Shown here in pieces: positions 20,687-29,064 of a stretch of DNA of 64,000 nucleotides. A model generated the notes under the pieces. It was not told the DNA's origin and ran no database searches. It worked only from the letters and a program-made list of their open reading frames with translations. The position numbers and the translations under genes were made by a program. The stretch's first letter is position 1, and every line of letters begins with the position of its first letter. The stretch is from a virus. The stretch spans positions 1-64,000 of the IMG/VR virus record IMGVR_UViG_3300044630_005137; one strand, written 5' to 3'.

Positions 20687-20875
20687 CTATTTAGGATTAT
20701 CTGTTTTGTAAAAGCCATTACCTTTAAACTGTATACCAAAAGGCGTAAAGTGTCTCATCATATCGGATTCACATTCAACACATGTATATCCTGGATCATT
20801 ATCTGTAATTGATCTATTAATTGACATCAGTGGGTGTGCTTCATCATATGAGCACTTGTATTCGTAAACTGGCAT
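20687..20875 (-). CDS. FmdB-family zinc-ribbon protein, 62 aa
   Basis: The start MPVYEYKC and the second knuckle CVEC with the ending FTPFGIQFKGNGFYKTD are hallmarks of the FmdB putative regulator family. The first knuckle has a single Cys then a His (CSYDEAH) in place of C-x2-C. The family is common in actinobacteria and phages; its function is unsettled. AAGGGA provides the ribosome-binding site. Confidence 0.85.
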   Translation of the reverse strand: MPVYEYKCSYDEAHPLMSINRSITDNDPGYTCVECESDMMRHFTPFGIQFKGNGFYKTDNPK

Positions 20876-20925
20876 TAATATCCCTTAATATTAGTGGGCA
20901 GTTTTAGGACATACCCAGGTCTCAT
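20875..20925 (-). CDS. possible 16-codon leader peptide before the FmdB gene
   Basis: A short frame MRPGYVLKLPTNIKGY ends in TAA overlapping the FmdB ATG (TAATG), the coupling style of this genome. There is no clear ribosome-binding site before it. It may be a coupling peptide or chance. Confidence 0.3.
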   Translation of the reverse strand: MRPGYVLKLPTNIKGY

Positions 20926-20929
20926 TTTG

Positions 20930-21346
20930 TTATTTAATTTTTAGGACTTTTGGTTGCTTTTCCTTTGGGATGTTTCTTACTACATTAATGTGTAGCATTC
21001 CATCCTTCAGCTCGACATTGGATACTTCCATGTATTCACTAAGCTCAAAGATTCTTGTAAACTTACGTGCAGCTATTCCTTTATGAACAACTTCTGCGTC
21101 TATTACCTCTTTGATTTCACCTGTAATCCATAGACTTCCGTCTTCAATAGATACAGTTAGATTATCTCTTGTGAATCCAGCAACTGCTAGTGACAGCTGA
21201 TAGTTATCCTCGTCAAGCTTTAGCAAATCATACGGCGGGAATGCTGTATTGTTTACTTTACTTAGACTGTTAAATCGTTCCAACTCTCGGTTGAAACCAA
21301 TAAAAAATGGATCCTTGAAAAGATCCATGGCGAAATTTGTTACCAT
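20930..21346 (-). CDS. hsp20: small heat-shock protein (Hsp20/alpha-crystallin)
   Basis: A 138-residue Hsp20. The alpha-crystallin domain runs from about residue 35 (PPYDLLKLDEDNYQLSLAVAGF) to 125, with the typical GxLxI-like segment SLWITGEI and an ending KxLKIK. The start at 21346 is chosen for its AAGGAG ribosome-binding site. It holds unfolded proteins; T4-like cyanophages also carry Hsp20. Its 49-nt leader could hold a thermosensor, but I see only a short hairpin (TTGG/CCAA). Confidence 0.9.
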   Translation of the reverse strand: MVTNFAMDLFKDPFFIGFNRELERFNSLSKVNNTAFPPYDLLKLDEDNYQLSLAVAGFTRDNLTVSIEDGSLWITGEIKEVIDAEVVHKGIAARKFTRIFELSEYMEVSNVELKDGMLHINVVRNIPKEKQPKVLKIK

Positions 21347-21401
21347 TTTTGCTCCTTTTAAGCGAGTTAAATTAGTGACCCCATTTGGCGGACACCAATA
21401 T

Positions 21402-21431
21402 ATTATATCATTTTGCAAACTATAATTGCAA
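21402..21431 (-). promoter_or_regulatory. promoter of the Hsp20 gene
   Basis: TTGCAA (21426-21431), 18 bp, TATAAT (21402-21407). The predicted start near 21395 leaves a leader of about 49 nt with a good ribosome-binding site. Confidence 0.65.
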
Positions 21432-21432
21432 G

Positions 21433-21840
21433 TTATTTTTTAGATTTAGCCCTAGCTCTTGCCAATTCATCAAAGTCTTTAACCTTTGTTTCTCCCATAT
21501 AACCCCAGGCATGACCATCTTCAATCATCTTTTGATTAATAGATTTATCTGATCCGTCCAAAAATACCCATCCTAAAATACGACCATATTTTTCTGATGA
21601 GTCCATCTTTTCTGTTTTAATAACAACAGTTTTAGCTGAGTCAATTGCATTCTTTAAGTATGCTTTGGCTTCAAGGCCCAATGCTTTTTCCATTTTATCT
21701 GTAGTACGGCTTTCTGGGGTGTCTATACCAGCCAGTCTTACCCTTGAAGTAAATGATATATCAAATCCAAGATCGATATCTACATCAATAGTATCCCCAT
21801 CTACAACCTTGCTTACTTTCTTTACATAATATTCAAACAT
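21433..21840 (-). CDS. staphylococcal-nuclease-like (thermonuclease) protein
   Basis: A 135-residue SNase-fold nuclease. VVDGDTIDVDID gives the calcium-binding Asp residues, RVRLAGIDTPES the catalytic Arg and Glu, and KYGRILGWV the second Arg. It has no signal peptide, so it would act in the cytoplasm, perhaps degrading host DNA or RNA to recycle nucleotides. An AAGGAGG ribosome-binding site is present. Confidence 0.88.
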   Translation of the reverse strand: MFEYYVKKVSKVVDGDTIDVDIDLGFDISFTSRVRLAGIDTPESRTTDKMEKALGLEAKAYLKNAIDSAKTVVIKTEKMDSSEKYGRILGWVFLDGSDKSINQKMIEDGHAWGYMGETKVKDFDELARARAKSKK

Positions 21841-21850
21841 ATAGTCCTCC

Positions 21851-22135
21851 TTAGACCCAATACTTAATTATAGCAGCTGCGGCGAGCAAAGACCACAGTA
21901 TGTTAAACCAAATAATTGTTGGCAATGTTTTGACTGTTGATGACCAAATAAGCGATAGGCTTGTTATCAAAGCAATAATATAAAGCCACCATATCTGTGT
22001 ATTAAATAAAAGGCCTGGAATAATAATTGCTGCTTTTGTCATAAAAGCAAAGAACTCTACAGTATTAGGCTTATTCCAATAAGACTTATTGCCCATGCTA
22101 CGAAGGGCGAGTATCCATTGTGTTCTAAATTTCAT
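21851..22135 (-). CDS. membrane protein, 94 aa
   Basis: Three hydrophobic segments (about 28-45, 47-64 and 71-92) after a basic N-terminus. No family recognised. It overlaps the halogenase stop by four bases (ATGA), so it may serve the same pathway, for example at the membrane. Confidence 0.65.
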   Translation of the reverse strand: MKFRTQWILALRSMGNKSYWNKPNTVEFFAFMTKAAIIIPGLLFNTQIWWLYIIALITSLSLIWSSTVKTLPTIIWFNILWSLLAAAAIIKYWV

Positions 22136-23655
22136 TTAAGCCCATCCAAAAATTCTCTATGGCTCACACATTCTGAAACCTTGTGATTACGATATGTACT
22201 ATAGTAGTCATACAAATCAATAGCCTTTTTGTACTCATTATAAATTTCTACGTATTCTTTGGCAAGTTCTTTATTTATTTTGTCTATAGCAGATCCTACC
22301 ACAAACCAGCTCTTGGACTTCCAATACTCTCCATTGTCTAGTTTCCCTGGCATTCTGCTTTCCCAAATTTTTATCTTATTCCTTAGTTCTTCTGGGGCGT
22401 TTTCATAAGAAAATTTTTCCCAAAATGGTGTGTCTTTCCTTAAAGACATGTAGTGAAAGTATATAAAGTTAAGTATATCGTCATTCATTCTTACAATCTT
22501 TTTATTAAACTCATCTCTTATTTGCTGAGTGTTGCTAACAAATAGGCTTGGTGCGCCAAATATTTCTGTCAGCTGAACCATGCTGACCCAAAGAGAAGTT
22601 GCCTCTAGGGGCTCTACAAAGTTTGCTGCAAGCCCAACGGCAACACAGTTGTTTTGCCAAGGCTCTTCGAATGACCCTGGACTAAAACTAAATCCGCCTT
22701 TATCTTTTCTTGGATATGTTGGAACAAATCCTAGTAATTCTTCTATCTCTTCAATGGCAGATTGCTCTGATATTAAAGAAGAGTCATACACATAGCCACA
22801 GCCAAACCTTGATTGCAATGGGATTTTCCACATCCAACCATATTTCATTGCAATTGCTTCTGTGTATGGAGGAATTGTATCTGTCATTTCAATAAAAAAT
22901 GGGACGGCAGAGTTTGTTGGCAAAAATTCTTTATAGCTTTTCCATTTTGAGTTAAATGTTTTTCCAATAATAAGCCTATGAAATCCACTGCAATCAAAAA
23001 CAAAATCGGAAGGAATGCTATTTCCGTTATCAAGATCTAAGCTTGTTACATTGCTTGACTCATCTAAAGACACTTTGATTATTGTATCTTCAAAAACTTT
23101 AATTCCTCTTTCTATTCCTATCTCTTTAAGCCTTGCTGCAAGTTTTGTAGCATTAAAATGAAAAGAAACAAGACCTATCTGTTTATAGTCTGATATAGAT
23201 TTTCCATCTTTATTTTTTTCAATAATGAAAGGAACTTTGTTATTTTCTGAAACTATTTCTGTAAAGTCTACATTTTTTAAGCTATTGTTTAGTGCAATAC
23301 TTGAAACAAGGATGGGGCTTGAAGACAAAAACATAGAAGAAAGTCCTTCTGTTCCAACAGTTGGGTCTGTAAAGTCAAATCCGTGGTAGTAAAAATCATC
23401 TTGGTTGTTCCATCTAGTAAACTTAATTCCATTTTTTATAGTTAAATCACAATTTTTTACTAAATCCTCTACCCCTATATCCAATGTTTTTAAGAATGCA
23501 GGAAGATACGGAGTAGATCCTTCTCCTGCACCAAGTATGCCAATATCTTTTGATTCTATGACAGTAACATTTAGTTTTGGATAATTCTTCTTTGCTGTTA
23601 AAGCAGTAAGCCAGCCAGCACTACCTCCACCAACAACAACTATATTTTTTGACAT
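22132..23655 (-). CDS. flavin-dependent tryptophan-halogenase family protein
   Basis: A 507-residue protein. The FAD-binding GGGSAGW lies at residues 9-15, and the halogenase fingerprint W-x-W-x-I-P appears as GWMWKIPLQ near residue 275. A Lys in the segment TIKNGIKFTRW (about 73-82) is at the place of the catalytic Lys. Length and both motifs match PF04820. These enzymes chlorinate or brominate tryptophan or other indoles, free or in larger molecules, using FADH2. Homologues occur in cyanophages with unknown substrates. No flavin reductase is in the window. It forms an operon with a membrane protein, an SDR and a glycosyltransferase. Confidence 0.9.
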   Translation of the reverse strand: MSKNIVVVGGGSAGWLTALTAKKNYPKLNVTVIESKDIGILGAGEGSTPYLPAFLKTLDIGVEDLVKNCDLTIKNGIKFTRWNNQDDFYYHGFDFTDPTVGTEGLSSMFLSSSPILVSSIALNNSLKNVDFTEIVSENNKVPFIIEKNKDGKSISDYKQIGLVSFHFNATKLAARLKEIGIERGIKVFEDTIIKVSLDESSNVTSLDLDNGNSIPSDFVFDCSGFHRLIIGKTFNSKWKSYKEFLPTNSAVPFFIEMTDTIPPYTEAIAMKYGWMWKIPLQSRFGCGYVYDSSLISEQSAIEEIEELLGFVPTYPRKDKGGFSFSPGSFEEPWQNNCVAVGLAANFVEPLEATSLWVSMVQLTEIFGAPSLFVSNTQQIRDEFNKKIVRMNDDILNFIYFHYMSLRKDTPFWEKFSYENAPEELRNKIKIWESRMPGKLDNGEYWKSKSWFVVGSAIDKINKELAKEYVEIYNEYKKAIDLYDYYSTYRNHKVSECVSHREFLDGLK

Positions 23656-23701
23656 TATTTTCTACCCCATCGACTTAATAAGTATATCAGATTAAAATAA
23701 A

Positions 23702-24853
23702 TTAATCCAGGCCCATCTTGCCCTTTGCTATTTTTAATGAGTCCATATCTGGGGCTCCCCAATAACCCAAATACTTGCCAGAAAAAATATCTTCACATCT
23801 TTTTTTAGAGTTAATTAAAATTGATCCATAAAGTCTTTGCCCTGATTTTGATTTTGATTCAAAGTCTCTCCAGTTACTATCTGTATCTAAAGACTTTACC
23901 CTTCCAGGCTCGCCAACAACATCTTTTAGTCCATATTCATCTGACTTATTTAAAGATCCAAGTACTGGTTTTTTTACAGAGAATATTCTGTATCCTCTAG
24001 ATAGCAGCCTTAAACTATAATTTGTTTGATCCCCACTAAAACTATCCTGGGGATCATGCATGATATCCCTTAACATTGAATATTCTCCAAACATAAATGA
24101 TGCATGTACGCAATTTGTTTCCTTATAATCTTTATCATCAAAACCCTCGCCACCAATAACAATTGGAACACCTATATTTTCAGATAAAAATGTTGATCCG
24201 CTATGACTTGGTGCCCAGCCATTTAATGATATCTTAGGAATGCCATTAAAAAAATCAAAATTTAGATTATTGTAATTATTCTCGTAAGGATTTAAAAATT
24301 TAATACCATTCTCATTTAGTAACTCTTGATAGCTATACACATCATTTCTATTTTTGGGGTCATATGTCCAGATGATTCCTGGAATGCAGCTCAATATGAT
24401 ACTATCAATCTCTTCTTCTCGCTTAATTGTGTTGTAATTTTCTATTATTATTTTATCCCAATCATTAGAAAATATTGTGTGGGCATCAATTTGAAAAAAA
24501 TAATCATATCTTTCTTCTGAAGATAAAAGAGCTGCGTTAAATCTTCCATGACCGACCCCCATAGGAACACTAGTTGTCAATTCTGCATAAACTATTTGTT
24601 CATTATTAGTAAAAAATGGATTTGAAAGCATGGAAAGATCTTCTTTTGATTTAAAAGATTTATCTCTATTTGCATCCCAATATGATACTAAATTTTTGTC
24701 TAATATGTTGTTAAAAACTCCAAAGTATAAACGATTTGGATTACTGGCTAAAGACATTGCACTTCTTATAGTCTGCTCTAAAAAAAATTCTCCGCATGCA
24801 GCTATAGTTATAAAAATTGTTTTTTCATCATCATGATTAGTTATGGTATTCAT
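23702..24853 (-). CDS. glycosyltransferase, GlcNAc-transferase-like (PF11397 type)
   Basis: A 383-residue GT-A enzyme. YFFQIDAHTIF carries the D-x-H metal-binding motif typical of the Skp1-GlcNAc-transferase-like family, which modifies hydroxyproline in eukaryotes. The preceding PMGVGHGRFNAA matches its donor-binding segment. The start at 24853 has an AGGGA ribosome-binding site. That this family acts on hydroxyproline is notable next to two prolyl-hydroxylase-like genes, but the link is inference. Confidence 0.75.
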   Translation of the reverse strand: MNTITNHDDEKTIFITIAACGEFFLEQTIRSAMSLASNPNRLYFGVFNNILDKNLVSYWDANRDKSFKSKEDLSMLSNPFFTNNEQIVYAELTTSVPMGVGHGRFNAALLSSEERYDYFFQIDAHTIFSNDWDKIIIENYNTIKREEEIDSIILSCIPGIIWTYDPKNRNDVYSYQELLNENGIKFLNPYENNYNNLNFDFFNGIPKISLNGWAPSHSGSTFLSENIGVPIVIGGEGFDDKDYKETNCVHASFMFGEYSMLRDIMHDPQDSFSGDQTNYSLRLLSRGYRIFSVKKPVLGSLNKSDEYGLKDVVGEPGRVKSLDTDSNWRDFESKSKSGQRLYGSILINSKKRCEDIFSGKYLGYWGAPDMDSLKIAKGKMGLD

Positions 24854-24854
24854 T

Positions 24855-25523
24855 TTATCCCTGTGCCGCGTTTGACGGGGATATCTCAATAAGATCAATA
24901 TTACATCTCTGAGGCAATTTACTTACCCACAATATAGCATTTGCTATATCTTCTGCTTCCAATGCCCCATGATTATGCTGGTGGGTATTAATTGCTGCTG
25001 GACATACCTCTGTAACCTTTACCTTAAAATGAGATAGCTCTAGCCTAAATAATTTTGCAAGTCCAGATATTGATAGCTTTGAGGTCGCATAGTTTCCTCC
25101 ACCATCATAGAAATGTTTTTTTGCAAATGAAGATATAAAAATAATGGTGGCATTTTCAGATTTTTTAAGGTTTGGTATAAAAAGTTTTGACAAATACATT
25201 GGGCCAGCAACATTAACCATATATGAATGCATAAAGTTATCAGTAGTTTCATTGCTCAGCGCTTTAGCCCCATCTAAGCCAGCACAGGAAGCATTATTTA
25301 CAATTAGGTCTATTGTTTCATCTTTATATCTGTTATAAAAATTATTAATGCTTGTCTCATCTGATAGGTCCAAGTGTTCAATTTTTACATTTTCAATGCT
25401 TAGATTAGTTATTCCTTCTGGATGTCTTGATGTTCCAATTACAAGGTATCCGTTATTAGATAGTGTATAAGCTAATAGGTTACCTACCCCACCGCTTACT
25501 CCCGTAATGATTGCTTTTTTCAT
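24855..25523 (-). CDS. short-chain dehydrogenase/reductase (SDR)
   Basis: A 222-residue classical SDR. TGVSGGVG at residues 7-14 binds NAD(P), NNAS at about 85 stabilises the core, and ISSF...YATSK gives the catalytic Ser, Tyr and Lys. GGAGG precedes the ATG at 25523. It oxidises or reduces an alcohol or ketone, maybe a sugar, given the glycosyltransferase directly downstream. Confidence 0.88.
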   Translation of the reverse strand: MKKAIITGVSGGVGNLLAYTLSNNGYLVIGTSRHPEGITNLSIENVKIEHLDLSDETSINNFYNRYKDETIDLIVNNASCAGLDGAKALSNETTDNFMHSYMVNVAGPMYLSKLFIPNLKKSENATIIFISSFAKKHFYDGGGNYATSKLSISGLAKLFRLELSHFKVKVTEVCPAAINTHQHNHGALEAEDIANAILWVSKLPQRCNIDLIEISPSNAAQG

Positions 25524-25542
25524 AACACCCTCCAATTTTTTG

Positions 25543-25615
25543 TGTCCCCAGATGGTATCGAACCATCGACCCGCAGATTAAAAGTCTGCTGCTCTACCAG
25601 CTGAGCTATAGGAAC
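25543..25615 (-). tRNA. tRNA-Lys (anticodon TTT)
   Basis: A full cloverleaf of 73 nt: acceptor GTTCCTA/TGGGGAC with two G-U pairs, anticodon stem GCAGA/TCTGC around CTTTTAA, and T-arm GGTTCGATACC. CCA is not encoded. It reads AAA/AAG codons, which are frequent in these genes. Confidence 0.95.
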
Positions 25616-25619
25616 ATAG

Positions 25620-25691
25620 TACCCCTGGCTGGAATCGAACCAGCGGCCAACAGATTAGAAGTCTGTTGCTCTTCCTCTGAGCTACAGAGGT
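25620..25691 (-). tRNA. tRNA-Arg (anticodon TCT)
   Basis: A 72-nt cloverleaf: acceptor ACCTCTG/CAGGGGT, anticodon stem ACAGA/TCTGT around CTTCTAA, T-arm GGTTCGATTCC. It reads AGA/AGG, the preferred Arg codons in this AT-rich genome and probably rarer in the host. CCA is not encoded. Confidence 0.95.
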
Positions 25692-25708
25692 ATAATTAAA
25701 TTATACTA

Positions 25709-26047
25709 TTAAAAATCAAAATCTTCAATAGCCTCTAATGGAATTATTCCCTTTTGCTTTGCTATATTATATCCTTCTTCTGTAAAGTTATATGTTACCC
25801 GAAGATTTTCATCATACTCAACCTGCATTAAATCACTATTTAATAGATCTATTAGTTCGGATTCTACATAATGCTCATGAGCTTCCCACAAATCTGGTGC
25901 AAGTAATGGAGTTACATTTTCATTTAACTCAAAAATTGCTTCTCCGTCTTTTGAGAATCCAACAATTTTAATTGCACCAATATCTAGATAGTGCTGAATC
26001 TTAATCATTAGATCTTCTTCATCTTCTTCATCAAATGGTTTTGACAT
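25709..26047 (-). CDS. hypothetical acidic protein, 112 aa
   Basis: No family recognised. Very acidic at both ends; the middle has two beta hairpins and helices of the kind found in phage wHTH-like proteins. The start at 26047 is chosen for AAAGG five bases upstream; a TTG further up lies inside the tRNA-Met region. It sits between tRNA genes. Confidence 0.65.
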   Translation of the reverse strand: MSKPFDEEDEEDLMIKIQHYLDIGAIKIVGFSKDGEAIFELNENVTPLLAPDLWEAHEHYVESELIDLLNSDLMQVEYDENLRVTYNFTEEGYNIAKQKGIIPLEAIEDFDF

Positions 26048-26060
26048 TGCTACCTTTCTG

Positions 26061-26134
26061 TGCAACAAGTAGGACTTGAACCTACGATTACCGAATTATG
26101 AGTTCGGGGCTTTAACCAACTAAGCTATTGTTGC
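26061..26134 (-). tRNA. tRNA with anticodon CAT (Met or Ile2)
   Basis: A 74-nt cloverleaf: acceptor GCAACAA/TTGTTGC is perfect, anticodon stem CCGAA/TTCGG around CTCATAA, T-arm AGGTTCAAGTCCT. It lacks the three G-C pairs of an initiator, so it is elongator Met or a lysidine-modified Ile tRNA reading ATA. ATA is common in these genes. Confidence 0.92.
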
Positions 26135-26152
26135 TTAGCCTAATTATATTAT

Positions 26153-26392
26153 TTAGTTACCGATTTTGTCAATAGACTGCTCTACTATTTGTTGAACATA
26201 CTCTGAAAAATGTTTTCTTATGCTGCCAGGCGGTCTTTTGCCAATATCAGACCACACTCTTTTATATTCATGAATGTTGTCAAATGTTGTTGGGCATACA
26301 AGTATGCCATCATAATCCTTTAGTCTTGTTGGCAAAGGGACGTGCTTGCTACAGCACTTGCACTCTTTAGCTTTTTCTTGATATATACTCAT
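26153..26392 (-). CDS. Cys-rich small protein, 79 aa
   Basis: CKCC (residues 11-14) followed by H and a later Cys suggests metal binding; the rest is basic and helical. It overlaps the terminase stop by ATGA. In some phages a small gene after the large terminase is an HNH nuclease, but the HNH motif is not visible here. Confidence 0.6.
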   Translation of the reverse strand: MSIYQEKAKECKCCSKHVPLPTRLKDYDGILVCPTTFDNIHEYKRVWSDIGKRPPGSIRKHFSEYVQQIVEQSIDKIGN

Positions 26393-28191
26393 AGTATTTC
26401 CATTCCACTTAATGCATCAGAAAGATCTCTTGGCATAGGAGATGGTGCTCTAATTAGATTAGGACTATCTACGACCAAAGACTCTCTATATTGTTTCTTA
26501 ACAGATGAATAGTCGTGTACTTCTATATCGCCAAACGCTGCTCTAGTTAAACTAATTGCATTGTAGATGGATCCACATACTGCATCAGCCAAGTCCTTAG
26601 AACCTTTTCTGGGGTGGTCGACCTTATCTCTCATAATTCTTAGCTCCAGCAATTCATCGACAAGGAGAGGTATGTGTGGCCCATTTAATCTTTCTTCCAG
26701 AACAACCATGGCCATATCATCGTAATGTTTTTTAGCTACAGATAAAGTTTCCGTGTTAATTCCATATTGCTTCAGCTGTTGCATCATGTCGTGGGAGTTC
26801 CATCTGTCAAATGTACATACCCTAATATTAAACCCTCTTGATCTTAAAGACAATATGTAATCTCTTACTTCGCTAAAGTCAACCGACTTGTCTGAAGTAG
26901 GAGTCCAATACATAACGGCATCCACTTTAACAATTGGTGCTGGCTGAGAATATGTGTCAGTAACCTTAACACTAACAAACTTTTCAATGTGAGCCATAGA
27001 CACAGCACAATGGTCATGCTTTTGAGCTAAGTCAACATGTATAAAATATTCTGTGTCATCTTTTGGCAAGAACCACTCTTCAAATCTTCCAAAGCTATCT
27101 ACCGCTACAGAAAGATCGTTAAAGGCCATTTCAATCTTTTCACGAGACTTAAAGAAGGCATCTATTGCTTCTGGTGGCATGCATGCAAATCTTCCTAGCG
27201 CATCAGTAACATCTCTATAGAAAGCAATTTTAAAATCTTCAATACTTCTTGTGGGATTAACTTCCCATGTTGGTCTACGAATTGCATATACTCTAGGATA
27301 CTTATAAGAAATTATTTGGTCTTCATCCCAAAATATATCAAACTCGTTGCCTACTGTGTTATCTGGCAAATCTGGATCTAACTTAAACCTATGTGACCTA
27401 GATATGACTTCTTTTTCAGATATGATGTCGTCATATCTTTGCTGAATATAATCATTTTTAAATCTTGGGAAAGAAAGAAGTATTACCTTGCCATAATCTG
27501 GAAAACGAGAATCTACAGATGCCCTGTACATATCATATATTCCGCTTCCTGTTTTTGCTTGATCATGACCGCTTGTGCTATCTAGTGCAAAGCCAGAAAT
27601 TTCATCGAGCACCGCAACCAATACGTTATATCCCTCGAAGGCTTCTCTTTCTGAGTGTCCAGAATACACTGTAACATTTTTATCAAACTTAATCTCTGAT
27701 GCTTTTTCAAAATACTTACCAGTAAACCAGGGTGAGTGAGTAACCCTGTTCTTAAATCCTTTAAAGAATACATTGTTTGCCTGTTGAGCGTTAATAGCAA
27801 TGTTAATAATATCTATTGAGTCTCCAGGTGGCTTTCCATAATATGACGCTGGGTCTCTTAAGCATAATAGTAAATATACTATATATGCAACTGATATGGT
27901 AGAACAATAATCTTTTCCACTGCCCTTACCTAATTGAGCAACAACTTCATTGGCTGTTTGCTTAAATCTTATAGATCCTTCTTTTTCACCAAATAATTTT
28001 ATTAATGTAGACTCTTTGTATATCTGAGATGATTTTTCAATAAGTGTGTATTGGTGTTCTGATAGATCGGGCAGACCTAAGTAATTTTTGTCTGTTACAA
28101 AAGTTCTTAAATCTACTGGTCTTTCATCAAACTCTTCGCCATCCAAGATATCGATGAGATCATTAAAATCAAATTCCACTGACTTCCTCAA
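26389..28191 (-). CDS. terL: terminase large subunit
   Basis: A 600-residue packaging motor. The ATPase half has a Walker A-like QLGKGSGKDY (residues 87-95), Walker B LVAVLDE (191-197) and coupling region TSG. The nuclease half begins at FIHVDLAQKHDH (first catalytic Asp), continues with CTFDRWNS (second) and KDLADAVCGS (third). It cuts concatemers and pumps DNA into proheads. It overlaps the small subunit gene by 23 bases. No portal or capsid gene adjoins it, which is unusual. Confidence 0.92.
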   Translation of the reverse strand: MRKSVEFDFNDLIDILDGEEFDERPVDLRTFVTDKNYLGLPDLSEHQYTLIEKSSQIYKESTLIKLFGEKEGSIRFKQTANEVVAQLGKGSGKDYCSTISVAYIVYLLLCLRDPASYYGKPPGDSIDIINIAINAQQANNVFFKGFKNRVTHSPWFTGKYFEKASEIKFDKNVTVYSGHSEREAFEGYNVLVAVLDEISGFALDSTSGHDQAKTGSGIYDMYRASVDSRFPDYGKVILLSFPRFKNDYIQQRYDDIISEKEVISRSHRFKLDPDLPDNTVGNEFDIFWDEDQIISYKYPRVYAIRRPTWEVNPTRSIEDFKIAFYRDVTDALGRFACMPPEAIDAFFKSREKIEMAFNDLSVAVDSFGRFEEWFLPKDDTEYFIHVDLAQKHDHCAVSMAHIEKFVSVKVTDTYSQPAPIVKVDAVMYWTPTSDKSVDFSEVRDYILSLRSRGFNIRVCTFDRWNSHDMMQQLKQYGINTETLSVAKKHYDDMAMVVLEERLNGPHIPLLVDELLELRIMRDKVDHPRKGSKDLADAVCGSIYNAISLTRAAFGDIEVHDYSSVKKQYRESLVVDSPNLIRAPSPMPRDLSDALSGMEIL

Positions 28192-28705
28192 TAATCTCTA
28201 TTGGCTCAACAATTCCAGTAATTTGAGATAAACGTTTTGCAACTTCTAGCTTACATTTTGGGCAAGTCGCAGTTACTTCTTTTAATATCTTTACGAGCAG
28301 TTCTTGCTTTCTTTCTGACTCTGCTATTTGAGAAGCAATCTCGTTGTTTTCAAGCAGCCCAACATCTTGAAGCATGGCAACTTTTTTACCCTGTATGTCT
28401 GCTATTAATTTAAGTGTTGAGTTCTGTACATTTAACTGGCCCTGCATCTTTGCTTCTTTTGCTAGATCCCAAGCTTCGCTAATAAGCATTGCATAGTGTT
28501 GATCAGCCGCAGATATGGCTTCCTTTGCCTTGTCACGAGCACCAGAGTCGTTCTTTACAAACTCTTTCCATTCGTCAATATGCTCTAGAACCTCTGCTCT
28601 TTTAAGTCCAGTAGTTGTAGCAATTTGAGTTGGAGTACTTCCCTTAAGAAGTTCTTCAACTACCATGTTCATGCGATCAAAATGATCAGCTAATTCAATT
28701 TCCAT
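28169..28705 (-). CDS. probable terminase small subunit
   Basis: A 178-residue helical protein with an N-terminal helix-turn-helix (PTQIATTTGLKRAEVLEHI, about 25-43), a central coiled region for oligomerisation and a C-terminal CPKC knuckle. Directly upstream of and overlapping terL. It would recognise the packaging site. The ATG is eight bases past a TATAAT box with no Shine-Dalgarno. Confidence 0.75.
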   Translation of the reverse strand: MEIELADHFDRMNMVVEELLKGSTPTQIATTTGLKRAEVLEHIDEWKEFVKNDSGARDKAKEAISAADQHYAMLISEAWDLAKEAKMQGQLNVQNSTLKLIADIQGKKVAMLQDVGLLENNEIASQIAESERKQELLVKILKEVTATCPKCKLEVAKRLSQITGIVEPIEIIEEVSGI

Positions 28706-28713
28706 ATAGGTAC

Positions 28714-28742
28714 ATTATACTTCTAGTCGACTGAAATAGCAA
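28714..28742 (-). promoter_or_regulatory. leaderless promoter of the terminase operon
   Basis: TTGCTA (28737-28742), 17 bp, TATAAT (28714-28719), eight bases to the ATG at 28705. The same -35 variant TTGCTA occurs in the promoter at 43410-43439 before late tail genes. Confidence 0.65.
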
Positions 28743-29064
28743 ATTCCTTGGCAACCTTTAATAGGATTAAATATCCAATTAGATCATCAATATCATTATC
28801 TCCTGGGTATTCTTCACCCTTAATAAGTCTATTTAATTTATCATCAATTCTAACGTATAGTTGTTCTTTTGGTCCCGCCTTAGAAAATATACGAACTGGG
28901 TCTAGGGCTGAATTTCCATACGATATATTCTTTTTAATTAGCATATGAGCAATGTCAAGACAGGTTGTTAAAATCTCATGCCCTGCTTCAGTTCCAACTG
29001 TAAGCAAATAAAGGTCATCGTATCTAAATTCTTTTGAGTCTTCAAAAATTGGTGCTGGTTTCAT
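28723..29064 (-). CDS. DUF1599/MazG-like nucleotide-metabolism protein, 113 aa
   Basis: The pattern SYGNSALDPVRIFSK, EQLYVRIDDKLNRL and DIDDLIGYLILLK matches a helical phage family related to nucleotide-modification-associated and all-alpha NTP pyrophosphohydrolase proteins. Family assignment is from motif memory. It could adjust nucleotide pools. The ATG overlaps the stop of the upstream HTH gene. Confidence 0.6.
   Translation of the reverse strand: MKPAPIFEDSKEFRYDDLYLLTVGTEAGHEILTTCLDIAHMLIKKNISYGNSALDPVRIFSKAGPKEQLYVRIDDKLNRLIKGEEYPGDNDIDDLIGYLILLKVAKEFAISVD

Noticed and set aside
21347-21395. RNA thermometer in the Hsp20 leader
   Set aside because: I see only a 4-bp TTGG/CCAA stem and no pairing that clearly hides the AAGGAG site.
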